The notes: generated from the letters alone by a model not told the origin. A stretch of DNA of 64,000 bases from Conus ventricosus (GCA_018398815.1 CM031595.1:133837210-133901209); one strand, 5' to 3'. Positions 1-11,300 are shown, counted from the first letter of the stretch. Program-made: numbers and translations.

Positions 1-19
1 AAACACTCACTCTTGCAGA

Positions 20-39
20 CCCCCCCCCCCCCCCCCCCC
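20..39. repeat. poly-C tract
   Basis: An uninterrupted run of about 20 C. The bases from here to about 350 hold AT-rich DNA with nothing recognisable. Confidence 0.95.
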
Positions 40-351
40 TACCTTCCCTCTACACGCCGTTGCCACTCCTTCTCTCTTTCACGTAAGCTTGTGTAATTTA
101 CTTGATGCATGTTTCTAGATATGAATTACTGATGTCAAAGAGGCCTACGCTCTTGTATTCTTCAGTTATTTACATATTTCTCTGACAGCTTATCTGTGCG
201 TATTTCTTTCTCAATACTCACCATTTCCCTTCATGCTGGTTAATGACCTGAAACATGACAATAATGTTTCATCTTATTTGTAAATTTTTGTTTCCTTTTT
301 AATGGAAAGTAGAAAAAGAAAAAAGAAATCAAAAGAAAAAAACCCGAAAGA

Positions 352-352
352 G

Positions 353-384
<32 letters not shown>

Positions 385-397
385 TATATATAATATA

Positions 398-466
<69 letters not shown>
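352..466. repeat. compound microsatellite (TA)n-(GA)n
   Basis: A TA dinucleotide run passes directly into a GA run. Translations through it show only YIYI and ERER, so the open frame that crosses it is not a gene. Confidence 0.95.
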
Positions 467-467
<1 letters not shown>

Positions 468-1121
468 TGATTATAAATGAAACTTTATGGTCTGTTCCTC
501 ATTACAGGTGGATCAAAGATGTGTCTGTGGCCCCAAATAAAATGCTCAAAAGTGGCAGCACGCTGGGAGGCAATTTTCTGACACAGGACCCAGTCCCGTC
601 TTCTAGCAGACACGGCACTTCACATGTAAACCTGTCAGCTGCAGTTCCTCCACACCCTGCAGATCCTTGTTGACTATAGTCAGTGCCAGACACTGTGAAT
701 GGTGCCTGAAGTTCCCAACCAGCAATGTTGCCCGCCTTCAGATTGTACTTGAAAGACCTTAGAGGGTTGCCGGGTTCTCTTCTCTCTGACGCAAGCTCAG
801 ACAAAAAGACTGTCTTTGGCATGAATTGGCTTCTTTCCTCGCCCCATGTTCAACTCGTTGCAGCTGTCGGGAAAGCCTGAAAGCCAGGGGACTCTGAGCG
901 CCGAAGTGTTTGGAAATTTGAGACACCCACGAATTGGTGGAGACATACAGATGAAACGGTTCAAGCAATTGCAGCTGTCTGCCACACAATTGCAGCTGTC
1001 TGCCACACCAGGCCTCACAGTCATGCAACAAGAATTTCCAGACAACTGTCTCATAAGAGCAAAAACGGAATTGCTGTGTCACCAAAGCAAAGACCAAACA
1101 AATTACAAAACAAACAACGCA
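467..1121. other. unassigned sequence with a small duplication
   Basis: Short open frames occur on both strands but none resembles a known family. Near 965-1010 a 22-bp segment beginning CAATTGCAGCTGTCTGCC occurs twice in a row. I see no other supported feature. Confidence 0.5.
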
Positions 1122-1147
1122 TTTCGACCTACTTGGTCTTCTTCAGG
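1122..1147 (-). ncRNA. degenerate hammerhead-like core, Penelope-type
   Basis: On the minus strand the order is CTGAAGA, a GACC/GGTC stem with a short loop, then CGAAA. This is the arrangement of a hammerhead core (CTGATGA, stem II, GAAA) with changes in the first box. Hammerhead motifs with a tiny stem III are known from Penelope-like retroelements. The altered core makes present-day cleavage unlikely. It may be a relic of such an element or simply a look-alike. Confidence 0.35.
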
Positions 1148-1329
1148 CAAGGCAAATATCAATCAAGACAATGACCAACAAGAGTAATTTCCTTCTTCGA
1201 ACTAGGCAAAAAAAATTGGTCTTGATGAACGAATTAAAACCACAGAGTGGAATCCCTGGCCAAATGGTACACAATACGTGCCGTCTCCTTTCGGCCTAAG
1301 TTCCATTTTGTGGATTTGGGATCAGCGAA

Positions 1330-2260
1330 GGAAGGTAATTCGCTTAGGCTGGACAATATTCCAGCAGAAGAGCCCCTGAAACACGCTGGACCCGAGTTCA
1401 TGAAAATATTGCCAACACTGTGTCAGAAAAAGTAAGTGAAAAGAAAGCGGTCAAAAGAATGGACCCAGTTCTTACTAACAATCTGTAAGAAGATCTTGAT
1501 GACAAGAGAGTAGCAAAAATGATTGACCAAATCCGTGATAATACCACTCCCGACACAAGGAATCTTAAACAGTTCCAGAATTAGAGAACTATCAGCCTGA
1601 TTAATGGCCCCAGTAAAATAAAACTGAGAGTTCTTTGAACAAGATTAAAAAGAAGGCAGAAAATACCTAGCAGAATAACAAGCAAGATTCTGACCAAAAC
1701 CCAATGTGATATAACCGATCTTTAACATCAGACTCCTAATAGAGAAGCACCTTGTGGCACCAAGGAGGTCTGATTTATAATCTCATGGACTTCAAAAATG
1801 TTTTAGACCATGTCTGTCATGAGTTTGTGGCAAGTGCTGAAGAACTTCAACTTTGATACCAAACTAGCTAACATCATCGGGGCATTGTATTCAGAGTCAA
1901 CTAGTGCAGTTCTCATGAATAACAGCCGCGAAGACCTTGTTCAAGACCAGAATTGGACAGTGATGCCTTCTATCCCTAGTTCGTTTTAACATCTGCCCGG
2001 AGGACATAATGAGGCAAGAGACGCTTCAGTAACTTCCAGATATCCATTTCTATTGGAGGATGGCTGCTCTGGAATCTGCGATTCGCAGATGACATCGGCC
2101 TCAGGCAAGTAAATCCCACGCCAGCAATCAAGATGTCTCCCCCATTCCCTGTCCAAACTTGCAGCAAACATTCCATGCATGCATCAGCTTGATCAGCCAC
2201 CTTTCTATCCACAAATCGTCTCCCTCCCTCAACCCCCAAGATGACTGAAGTGGTCCTCAT
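1330..2260 (+). pseudogene. LINE reverse transcriptase relic
   Basis: Pieces of a non-LTR reverse transcriptase can be read in shifting frames on the plus strand. They come in the correct order: a segment around 1350-1435 resembling the region before the fingers, then a DFK box near 1787 in the position of the first catalytic aspartate, a following stretch with LYSESTSAVLMNN, and near 2055-2095 IGGW..NLRFADDI, which keeps the paired catalytic aspartates. Several frameshifts and stops separate the pieces, so it cannot be expressed. No ORF1 or endonuclease is recognisable. The clade is not certain. Downstream a T run at 2290-2306 may be unrelated. Confidence 0.7.
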
Positions 2261-2306
2261 CGCCTCGACAGGCATGAACAATGATGAATGTTTTTTTTTT
2301 TTTTTC

Positions 2307-2790
2307 TATTCATCGACTAGTTCTGACTGATATCCAGCGCTGGTGACAAAATCAATACAGATATATTTTTGTTGAAAAGTGTCTTTCATTTTTAAAAAAA
2401 AGTGCAATATAATGTACATTCTGGTATCACATTTTCTATTTCATTTATAATAGTACATTGGTTGCAATAGTATTATTGCATACTTTTCTGGTATGCATGT
2501 ATATAAAAATAACATTTGACCAGAAACAACAATTGTATTTTGTGGAACTGTGCTTCATCTGTGTGTGTGTGTGGCTTTTTTCCCCTTTTTATCAATTCGG
2601 AACCATTTCAGAGAACAACAGGTAGACTGAAAACCTCCCTGCTTTTCACGCTTATGTGCTGTTTAATTTTCTGATTTTAGTTGCGGAGTGAGGTGACTGC
2701 AGGCAGAAATCTAAACGGATTTGAAAAAAAAATTGTTGATAAAGTTTACCCCGAAATAAAAATTGAAAAACGAATCACAAGACAAAAGAC
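2307..2790. other. AT-rich unassigned sequence
   Basis: AT-rich DNA with short homopolymers and a short GT run near 2560. I see no gene or repeat structure here. Confidence 0.6.
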
Positions 2791-2796
2791 GACGCG

Positions 2797-2822
2797 TTTC
2801 GACCTTTCAGGTCTTATTCAGA
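2797..2822 (-). ncRNA. degenerate hammerhead-like core, Penelope-type
   Basis: The minus strand reads CTGAATA, AGACC-loop-GGTC, then CGAAACGCGTC. The last part would give the minimal stem III (GAAAC, two-base loop, GUC) typical of hammerheads in Penelope-like elements, but the first conserved box departs from CTGATGA. It shares this form with the motif at 1122-1147. Probably an inactive relic. Confidence 0.4.
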
Positions 2823-2833
2823 CAAGATACACA

Positions 2834-2949
2834 ACACATTTAGGACAACGAATATGATGAGAATCACGTATCTTTATCCAATTTGGCGCAACACATTTAG
2901 GACAACGAAAATGACCGAGAAATCACGTATCTTTATCCAATTTGGCGCA
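2834..2949. repeat. tandem duplication, 57-bp unit, two copies
   Basis: A 57-bp unit beginning ACACATTTAGGACAACGAA and ending TTTGGCGCA occurs twice in a row with a few differences. It directly follows the hammerhead-like motif, so both could belong to one element remnant. Confidence 0.85.
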
Positions 2950-3333
2950 CAATGGGCATTGAAATCAGTGGGTTGGTAGATGTACCCAAGATCAATCCAT
3001 TTTGACAGTTTAACGGGCTTTAAAATAGCTATTCTATCAGGATGTGTCACCTAACCTTTACCAAACTTTCAATAATGTTTTTATGTGCCAATATATAAAA
3101 AAAATTATGCCAACGCAGTCTTTTCAATCGCTGGAAAACAATACTTTTAGCAACACAAAATTTTGGTTGGGTTCCAATGCATTTCTAAATAGTTAATGTA
3201 TTATGCATTGAAATTCTTCTTACTGCCTAACCGGATTACATTTGTTTCAAAAGAATTTTATATGAAGACCTGAAATATGCGATGATAAAAAGAAAACACA
3301 CAGCAGGTTAAAGAAGATGCAAAGCATATAAAC
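2950..3333. other. unassigned sequence
   Basis: AT-rich DNA left of the satellite array. I see nothing assignable. Confidence 0.6.
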
Positions 3334-3419
3334 GTACTCCCAGTTTATCCTGAATACGTGTGAGATATTCCATAAAGAGGAAAAACCGTCTTGCGCTGGT
3401 GTAACCATGAGTAATGGCT

Positions 3420-5990
3420 ATTCTAGTAAACATCGGCCATCATCTGTGACCTATAATGAACATACTTACACATTTTCGGAAAGATCGGCCAAGTACTTTC
3501 TGAGATTTTCCATAAGACGAAAACCATTATGGGCCGTTAGTAACGGCTATAACGGTAAACGTAAACATCGGGCATCATCCGTGACCCATAATGAACATAC
3601 CTACAAATTTTTCAGAAAGATCGTTATGGGCCGTTATAGCCGTTAATAACTGCTATAACGGTAAACTAAAACATCGGGCATCATCCCGGACCCATAATGA
3701 ACATACCTACAAATTTTCAGAAAGATCAGCCAAGTACTTTCTGAGAATTTCCATGAAGAAGAAAAACCGTTAGGGGCCGGTATAGCCGTCAGTAACGGCT
3801 ATAACGGTAAAATTAAAAATCGGGCATCATCCGTTACCCATCATGAACATACCTACAAATTTTCAAAAAGATCGGCCATGTACTTTCTGAGATATTCCAT
3901 AAAAAGGAAAAACCGTTATGGGTTGTTATAGTCGTTAGTAACGGCTATAACGGTAAACGTAACATCGGGCATCATCCGTGACCCATAATGAACATACCTA
4001 CAAATTTTCAGAAAGATCGTTATGGGCCGTTATAGCCGTTAATAACTGCTATAACGGTAAACTAAAACGTCGGGGATCATCCGTGACCAATAATGAACAT
4101 ACCTACAAATTTTCAGAAAGATCCACAAAGTGCTTTTTGAGATATTCCATAAAGAAGAAAAACCGTTACAGGCCGTTATAGCCGTTAGTAAAAGCTATAA
4201 CGGTTAACTGAAACATCGGGCATCATCCGTAACCCATAATGAACACACATACTAATTTTCACAAAGATCGGCCACGTACTTTCTGAGATATTGCATAAAG
4301 ACGAAAAACCGTTACAGCCGTTACTAATGCTATAACGGTAAACTAAAACGTCGGGCATTATTTGTGACCCATAATGAATATACCCGCTAATTTTCACAAA
4401 GATCGGCCAAATACTTTCAGAGATATTCCATGAAGAAGAAAAATCGTTACAGGCCGCTAGAGCCGTTAGTAACGGCTATTTAAAGGTAAACTAAAACATC
4501 GGGCATTAATCGTGACCCATAATGAACATACCTACAAATTTTCAGAAAGATCCACAAAGTGCTTTTTGAGATATTCCATAAAGAAGAAAAACCGTTACAG
4601 GCCGTTATAGCCGTTAGTAACAGCTATAACGGTTAACTGAAACATCGGGCATCATCCGTAACCCATAATGAACACACAGACTAATTTTCACAAAGATCGG
4701 CCACGTACTTTCTGAGATATTGCATAAAGACGAAAATCGTTACAGGCCGTTACAAATTACTATAACGGTAAACTAAAACGTGGGCATTATTTGTGACCCA
4801 TAATGAATAGACCCGCTAATTTTCACAAAGATCGGCCAAATACTTTCGGAGATATTCCATGAAGAAGAAAAATCGTTACAGGCCGCTAGAGGCGTTAGTA
4901 ACGGCTATAACGGTAAACTAAAACATCGGGCATTAATCGTGACCCATAATGAACATACCTACAAATTTTCAGAAAGATCGGTCACGTACTTTCTGAGATA
5001 TTCCATAAAGAAGAAAAATGTTACAGCTGTTACAGCCGTTAGTAACGGCTATATCGGTAAGTAAAGCATCGGGCATCATCCGTGACCCATAATGAACATA
5101 CCTGCTAATTTTCAAAAGATTGACCAAGTACTTTCTGAGATATTCCATAAAGAAGAAAAACCGTTACAGGCCGTTACAGCCGTTAGTGACGCCTACAACG
5201 GTAAACTAAAACATCGGGCATCATCCGTCACCCATAGTGAACATACATGCTAATTTTCACAAAGATCGGCCAAGTACTTTCAGAGATATTCCATGAAGAG
5301 AAAAACCGTTACAGCCGTTACAGCCGTTAGTAATGGCTACAACCGTTAGAATATCGGCCATTATTTGTGACCCATAATGAACATACCTACAAATTTTCAG
5401 AAAGATCGGCCGAGTACTCTCTGAGATATTCCACAAAGAAGAAAACCCCTTACAGCCATTAGTAACGGCTATAACGGTAAACTAAAACATTGACCATCAT
5501 CCATCACCCATAATGAACATACATGCTAATTTTCACAAACATCGGCCAAGTACTTTCGGAGATATTCCATGAAGAAGAAAATCCGTTACAGGCCGTTACA
5601 GCCGTTAGTAACGGCGATAACGGTAAAACATCGGCCATTATTTGTGACCATAATGAACATACCTACAAATTTTCAGAAAGGTCGGCCCTGTACTTTCGAG
5701 ATATTCCCATAAAGAAGAAAAACCGTTATAGGCCGTTACAGCCATTAATAACGGCTATAACGATAAACTAAAACATCGGGCATCATCAGTGACTCAGAAT
5801 GAACATTATCTGCTAATTTTCACGAAGATCGGCCAAGTACTTTCCGGATATTCCATAAAGAAGAAAAACCGTTACAAACCGTAGTAACGGTATAACGGTA
5901 AAATACACATTGGCATCATCCTTGGCCCATAATGAACATACCTACAAATTTTCAGAAAGATCGGCCCAGCAGTTTTGTCTGGAGCAAGTG
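3420..5990. repeat. satellite array, 19 monomers of about 140 bp
   Basis: The anchor GAACATACCTACAAATTTTC, with small changes, recurs near 3459, 3594, 3700, 3844, 3990, 4096, 4240, 4375, 4527, 4669, 4805, 4950, 5095, 5238, 5378, 5516, 5657, 5800 and 5936. Spacing is 135-152 bp except for two 106-bp short monomers starting near 3594 and 3990. Most monomers carry an inverted repeat with arms CCGTTATAGCCGTTA and its complement around one central G. Frames reading through several monomers are repeat artefacts. Confidence 0.95.
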
Positions 5991-6006
5991 GAACACATTT
6001 TGACCA

Positions 6007-6062
6007 CGGACGGACGGACGGACAACACACACACACGCACGCACGCACGCGCGAGCGCGCGC

Positions 6063-6093
<31 letters not shown>

Positions 6094-6098
6094 AAGAG
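6007..6098. repeat. compound microsatellite GGAC, CA, CG, GA
   Basis: Four to five GGAC units pass into CA, GCAC/CG and GA runs. They sit just after the last satellite monomer and just before the terminal hairpin, which supports a single composite element. Confidence 0.95.
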
Positions 6099-6152
6099 CA
6101 TTTCTTCGTTCCCATTCTAAAGTACTCCCTGTTCCATAAGAACTGGGAGTAC

Positions 6153-6479
6153 AAAAAGGAAACTTTCTATCACCTGTCAGTAAAAACTACTTTTTGTCTG
6201 CATGTTGTGAAAGCTTGTGTTCGAAATAATTCATTGTTATTTTCATAGTGTGAAAGTTGGTATTCGATATCATTTATTGCTATGCCTTGAGTATGTGGAT
6301 ATTATCTCACCATATGGCTAATATGTCTTAATTTCAAACCATCGTGGACCCTGACCATTTACATTACCACACGATTCATAAAATCTGCTTAATCATCTAC
6401 CACCGTCTCTATGAAAACCAAATCCTTTTAATACCTTTAACATAAAAACCCAGTCAAAAGCCTTCTCGAAATCTACATT
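6153..6479. other. unassigned sequence
   Basis: AT-rich DNA between the satellite element and the TIR element. Nothing recognisable on either strand. Confidence 0.6.
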
Positions 6480-7591
6480 TAAGGTCTACTTTAGAGGTTT
6501 TCGATAATTGGTCAGCTTATGCAGAAATATGAATGTTTGATAAATTGGTAAAATAAACATCCGATTTCTCTCCCGATCACACGAAATCGATCCGCGAAAA
6601 GTGGGCATTTTCACCTGTATCAAGAAAAACGGGAGGTAATCAACTAAATCTTGGCATGGCTTAAACTGCTCTTGGATGTGGACGTCACATGATGGACTGG
6701 CCGTCAGCCGCGACCTACACACACAAGCCAACGGCGACAGAAGCGTTTCTGATGGTTCTTGCCATCCGATCGGTATTTAATTTATCATGTCAAAGCAGTG
6801 ACTTTGATTGCGACAGCCAATGTAACTCTGGGATGTTTCTGCAAGGCCTTTACCTATCAGTTTGAACGCTAAGTTCTTTTTACCACGTCAGTTCCAGCTG
6901 GACCACGGAAACGAGCTATTCAGTTCCAGCTGGATGCCCGAACACATCATTCCGAAGGCTTACCGGACTTACCGAAGTCTCGAGGGAGGCTACCGACTGA
7001 CTTCTTGATGCGATCACGCGTGGACGGCGAGCGGAGATTCTCCTTCCTCAAGCCTTACGTGTTCATTCAATTTAACAGTGTGATCTGTCCATAGATAAGA
7101 ACAGAATAACGTGCGACTATTGTATCATCTGTACGAGCTTACCCTTCCCGCCTTCAAAGTATACGTGCACAATGCAGATGAAGTTTTTGATTCACTCGAA
7201 CGGGCTCGGCAATTGTCGAACAGCTCGTTTCCGTGGTCGAGTATCTGGATCAGATGGAAATGTGTGCAAAGAATATCCTCTCCTGCTGAGCTGCTGCACA
7301 CGCCTACACACAATATCTGCCACCCCCTCGTGACTTTTTAGACTTGGGGGGATCGCAATCGTGTTGATTTCACTTGGCGTTGGCTTGTTGTGTAGGTCGC
7401 GGCTGACGGCCAGTCCATCAAGTGACGTCACGGTTTTCGGTCTACCGCGCGGGTTTGAACAGGTGTGCAAAACCTCGTTTTTCATCTATTAAATTCTTCG
7501 CGACTTTTTTTTGAAAATGAATACCATACTGTAGTTTATGACATGTAGACTGTTTTTAACAAATTATCGAAAATCTCTAAAGTAGACCTTT
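6480..7591. mobile_element. non-autonomous TIR transposon, copy 1
   Basis: The left end AAGGTCTACTTTAGAGG runs into TTTTCGATAATT; the right end is its reverse complement, with one mismatch over about 30 bp. A further inverted pair lies inside: 6685-6735 matches the complement of 7373-7428, including the palindrome TGACGTCA. A second copy with the same ends lies at 50203-51366. No transposase is encoded; open frames inside differ between the copies. Flanking bases are TTTAA on the left and TTTAA after the right end, so a TA, TTAA or longer duplication cannot be told from TIR sequence. Confidence 0.8.
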
Positions 7592-7937
7592 AATGACAAT
7601 CCAGATACAATAGTTTGACCTAATAAGCTATTGTGTCATGTGACAATATTAAACTGCAAACACAGAATTTTTTCCCCGACAACGCCTATTTGTCCTCATT
7701 AACAAGCTTTGGAAGTACATCACTCTACGTTAGTAAGGCTGACAGTGTGGTTTAACATATCGGATTTAAGTTGAAATGGGTTTCCATTTTTTTTAAATTT
7801 TATTATTATGTGGAATAACCCATGTACAAACATACACAAATGGACGTGTTGAGTAGCTCGACCAACAGCACACAACATGGTTGGGCAGCAATCTCGTTTG
7901 TTCAAAAGTCTTTGTAGGGTTCGCTGTGCATATCTGC
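7592..7937. other. unassigned sequence
   Basis: AT-rich DNA between the TIR element and a CA microsatellite. Nothing assignable. Confidence 0.6.
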
Positions 7938-8031
7938 ACACACACACACACACACACACACACCACACACACACACACGCACGCACGCACGCGCGCACAC
8001 GCACACACGCGCGCGCACACGCACACACACA
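7938..8031. repeat. (CA)n microsatellite with CGCA interruptions
   Basis: CA dinucleotides passing into GCAC and CGCG mixtures. Coding frames across it are artefacts. Confidence 0.95.
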
Positions 8032-8689
8032 TAAAGGGTTTAATGATGTTTTCTAATTACACAATATCAATGGTAGACTAGCGTCAGAATAGGGGATCAG
8101 ACGTTTGGAAATCACCCGGGCTGCGGGGGGGGCAGCTGCTCCTCTCCCCCCTCTCACCACAAACACTTGTTGACGAGGGTGCGGGGGGGAGGGGGGTATG
8201 GAGGCAGGCATGTCACCCTGCATCCCATCATCCCTTGTGACAGGAGGGGAAGTGGGGAAGTAGCTCCCTCCCCTCCCCTCCGTAGCATAACTTTGATTGG
8301 GGTGGGTTGGGGGACAGCATATCTTTTTAACCGCCACCACACCAAGCTTGTCAAAAAGATGCCCAGTTCTGAAGTGGGTAAGGTATTTAAGGAGACTTGT
8401 GATGGTTGTGATGGTGATAGGCTGCTATGAACATGTGTCTCAAGATGCACTGGTAATTTTTGCGTAACCTCAAACCCCTCGTCCCCGCCCCATCCCACCC
8501 ATCCCCGCCACCAACCGTGCTGTGCTGTTACTTTGGGGTTTTCCCTGCAGTTACACCTGCCTCCATTAACCCATCTCCTGCTCCTCCCCACTCTCCAGCC
8601 CCGATCCAATATTTTTTTCTTGCAAACATTGCTAATCCTCATCCATACCTCTCTCTTCTAATGCTTATATCTTTGCTTATGCATTTAAC
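8032..8689. other. G- and C-run-rich low-complexity stretch
   Basis: Contains many short G and C homopolymers, as at 8126-8160 and 8186-8200, and polypyrimidine stretches. Open frames on the minus strand are made of simple sequence and resemble no family. Confidence 0.55.
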
Positions 8690-8693
8690 ACAC

Positions 8694-8724
<31 letters not shown>

Positions 8725-8808
8725 GCGCGCGCACGCACGCACACACACACGGCCGCGCGCGCGCACGCGCACACACACACACACACGCACACACACACAC
8801 ACACACAT
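8690..8808. repeat. CA/CG compound microsatellite
   Basis: CA runs interspersed with CG and GCAC runs. Confidence 0.95.
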
Positions 8809-8809
8809 T

Positions 8810-10014
8810 GGGTTGTCACCACTGCTTCCCTTTCTCCATTCCTCTCTGTCCCTCTCCCCTTTCTTAAGTTCGTTCAGCATATCTCACCATCATCTATTTT
8901 CCTCACCCCACCCCTCTTCACCACGCGTTCAGTTGGTCGTCATAACGACCCCACCCCCACCCCACGCTTTACTCCACTCCCTGATTGTTTGGTCATTTTC
9001 ACTTCTCCCCAATTCTAACCCACTCCACCACTCTTGACCTTGGCATCTTTGGTTACAACAGTCCAGAGATGTAGCCTTACAGTTGCGAGTGTGGACAGAA
9101 CACTTTCAGCTCCCTGCACGAAGAAGCAAGCGTGAGAAAAATCCGGATCTTGTTATCCATACTTGCATCCTTTTTCCTCATGTGTCAGTTCTAGGTTTTA
9201 AATTACTGGTGTCCACATGAGGCCTTGCTCACATTTATTTATTATTTATACCACGTTAATATACTGTGGTGAGTTGATCACTTTCTGAAATCACAGTACT
9301 GTGTTTAGCATGTGCTTTTTTCACCCAGGTACATGCTTTTTCACCTGATGTTGAGATTGTCACAGAAATTAATCTCCTTAAATCATAATCATGGCATTTC
9401 ATCTTAGATCCAGAAGCTGGTTTTTGGCAGCCTCTTCTCCATGATTTTGATAGGCTTGGAACACTTGGCTCCAGTAATGTGGAAGGCCTGGTTCTGTATT
9501 AGGTCCGGTACTGTACACCTGAATAGTGATCAACATCGATGGCGGGATGAAGGGGTTCCCAGGTACCCTCTTAAGACAGGCTTATTCCTTACAGTTTTCA
9601 AGGGATGTCAAGTTAACAGCCACAAATGATTCTTTAGACATTGAACAGTTACCTTCAGCTTCATTGATAACACCTTGATGACACCATGGCCAAACCTGCT
9701 GAAGTCTGAGGCTGCTTGGACTTATAATTGTGCAGTTAAGTCTGGAACAGCCCTGGGGAAACAACTGAAGTCTAAAAACACCTCGGGATGAGGGCATAAA
9801 AATGAGGGTAAACTCTCAAAGTGTTATTTCCTAGGGTAGCTCTCCTGATGATCCTCTCCTGATGATCCAGAAAATTAGTCAAACATTGGGTCTCAGTCAC
9901 TTGCAAAAGACGATTAACATCTTATACCTAAGCAGTTAGCAAGCTTTTGATTCAAAACGTTTATATGTGAGGAGCTGTGACCGGTGCTCAAATTGCGTGA
10001 AGAGAGCAGAAAAA
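8810..10014. other. unassigned sequence, 1.2 kb
   Basis: Starts pyrimidine-rich (8810-9040), then mixed composition. Near 9840 GATGATCC-CTCTCCT is duplicated. No ORF of recognisable family, no splice-supported exon I would call. Confidence 0.5.
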
Positions 10015-10041
10015 GGGAGGGGGGGGGGGGGGGGGGGGGGT
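10015..10041. repeat. poly-G tract
   Basis: A run of more than 20 G interrupted once by A near its start. Such a tract is prone to sequencing length error. Confidence 0.95.
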
Positions 10042-10442
10042 GACATGAACAAAGTAGCAATTTATTCCATCTAATGTTTTATTTCTAATAGTGAAAATTA
10101 TGCGTTTATCACTGTCTACTCACATTTTCATTAAAAAAAAAACATATTATAAATTATGTTGCAATCTCCCCCACGATTCAATTCCAATACAGTACGAACT
10201 GAGCAGCAGCATCTGCCTTCCCACAACTTCCTGGTCAAACAACATATAGTAGCAGCAACACACTCTACCTTGACATATGTGACCTTTAGAAAACATCAAG
10301 GTCAACTGCTCTAGTCCCTGGACGTACCATTTTATCTGTACCTTATGTACATTCTTTCTACATTATCAAAGCAAAATAATTTTGACAAAAGTACTTGCAC
10401 AGCTTTAGGAGAGAGAAAAAGTCTTTTTCCCCGTAAACACGT
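10042..10442. other. unassigned sequence
   Basis: AT-rich DNA without a recognisable feature. Confidence 0.6.
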
Positions 10443-10587
10443 CACACACACACACACACACACACGGACGGACGGACGCACACTTGCATGCAGGCGTGCA
10501 GGTATGCTCTTTCTCTCTCTCTCTCTCCGTACATAAATACAAATACATACACATATACACGCACGCACGCACACACACATACATACA

Positions 10588-10651
<64 letters not shown>

Positions 10652-10660
10652 ATTCACTCA
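10443..10660. repeat. microsatellite cluster CA, GGAC, TC, CA
   Basis: CA run, three GGAC units, a TC run at 10509-10528, then long CA runs with ACGC. The following 100 bp contain GAAAGATGC-GGGACACA, repeated at 10809 after the next CA run, so a larger unit was duplicated. Confidence 0.9.
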
Positions 10661-10758
10661 CACACCCACCATGGAAAGATGCTAGGGACACATCATCTTC
10701 GTTCTTTGGTCGGGCTGGGGAAAAAATCGAGACACAGAATTTCGAATGAACCCCTCAT

Positions 10759-10800
<42 letters not shown>
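10759..10800. repeat. (CA)n microsatellite
   Basis: About 20 CA units. Confidence 0.95.
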
Positions 10801-10803
<3 letters not shown>

Positions 10804-10929
10804 TCTCCGAAAGATGCCTGGGACACAACATTTTTGGTCTTCAGATGAACTCGGAAAGAAAGGGAAAAAAACAACAACAAACAAACCAAATGTATGCAGA
10901 GACAAATAGATTTCCGATTGATCCACGCC

Positions 10930-11030
10930 TCTCTCTCTCTCTCTCTCCCTCTCTGCGTGTGTGTGTGTGCGTGTGCGCGCGCGAGCGCACACACACACAC
11001 ACACTAGCATGCGTGCGTGCATGCATGCTT
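10930..11030. repeat. TC, GT, CA and GCAT microsatellites
   Basis: TC run to 10952, GT run to about 10980, CA run at 10987-11004, then GCATGCGT variants. Confidence 0.9.
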
Positions 11031-11050
11031 GCAAAGGTGAGTGAGTGAGT

Positions 11051-11051
<1 letters not shown>

Positions 11052-11147
<96 letters not shown>

Positions 11148-11187
11148 TGTGTGTGTGGCATGCATGTGTATCTTTGTGTGTGTGTGT

Positions 11188-11244
<57 letters not shown>
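11052..11244. repeat. (GT)n-(GCGT)n microsatellite
   Basis: About 50 bp of GT, about 45 bp of GCGT tetranucleotide, a unique island near 11155-11175, then GT again to 11244. Confidence 0.95.
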
Positions 11245-11252
<8 letters not shown>

Positions 11253-11297
11253 CTGAAATGGTTTATCAGCCTAAACGCAAATTACTTCTGATCTTGA

Positions 11298-11300
<3 letters not shown>

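Larger units (their letters stand above)
3334..6152. mobile_element. putative Helentron/pearl-like non-autonomous element carrying a satellite array
   Basis: The sequence GTACTCCCAGTT at 3334-3345 recurs as an exact reverse complement at 6141-6152. Between them lie the tandem array, then GGAC, CA/CG and GA microsatellites, and finally a short hairpin at 6122-6152 whose arms are this same 12-mer with one mismatch. Tandem repeats followed by a microsatellite and a 3' hairpin is the known plan of pearl-type elements of bivalves and of Helentrons. There is no protein-coding capacity. Classification is inference; the 12-bp match alone could arise by chance. Confidence 0.45.

Noticed and set aside
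502..822. 106-codon minus-strand ORF in non-repetitive DNA
   Set aside because: Composition is plausible but no family, start context or neighbour supports it.
3407..5771. ORFs with repeated NEHTYKFSERS motifs
   Set aside because: These are open frames through the satellite monomers, which also carry indels and stops; there is no sign of selection for protein.
3420..5990. CRISPR-like repeat-spacer appearance
   Set aside because: Units are about 140 bp and similar throughout, with no unique spacers; this is satellite DNA in a eukaryotic context.
8154..8642. 162-codon minus-strand ORF
   Set aside because: Composition follows G/C runs and Pro/Gly-rich simple sequence; no family resemblance.
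10332..11291. Many long ORFs made of CVCV, HTHT, SLSL or RERE
   Set aside because: They are translations of dinucleotide and tetranucleotide microsatellites.
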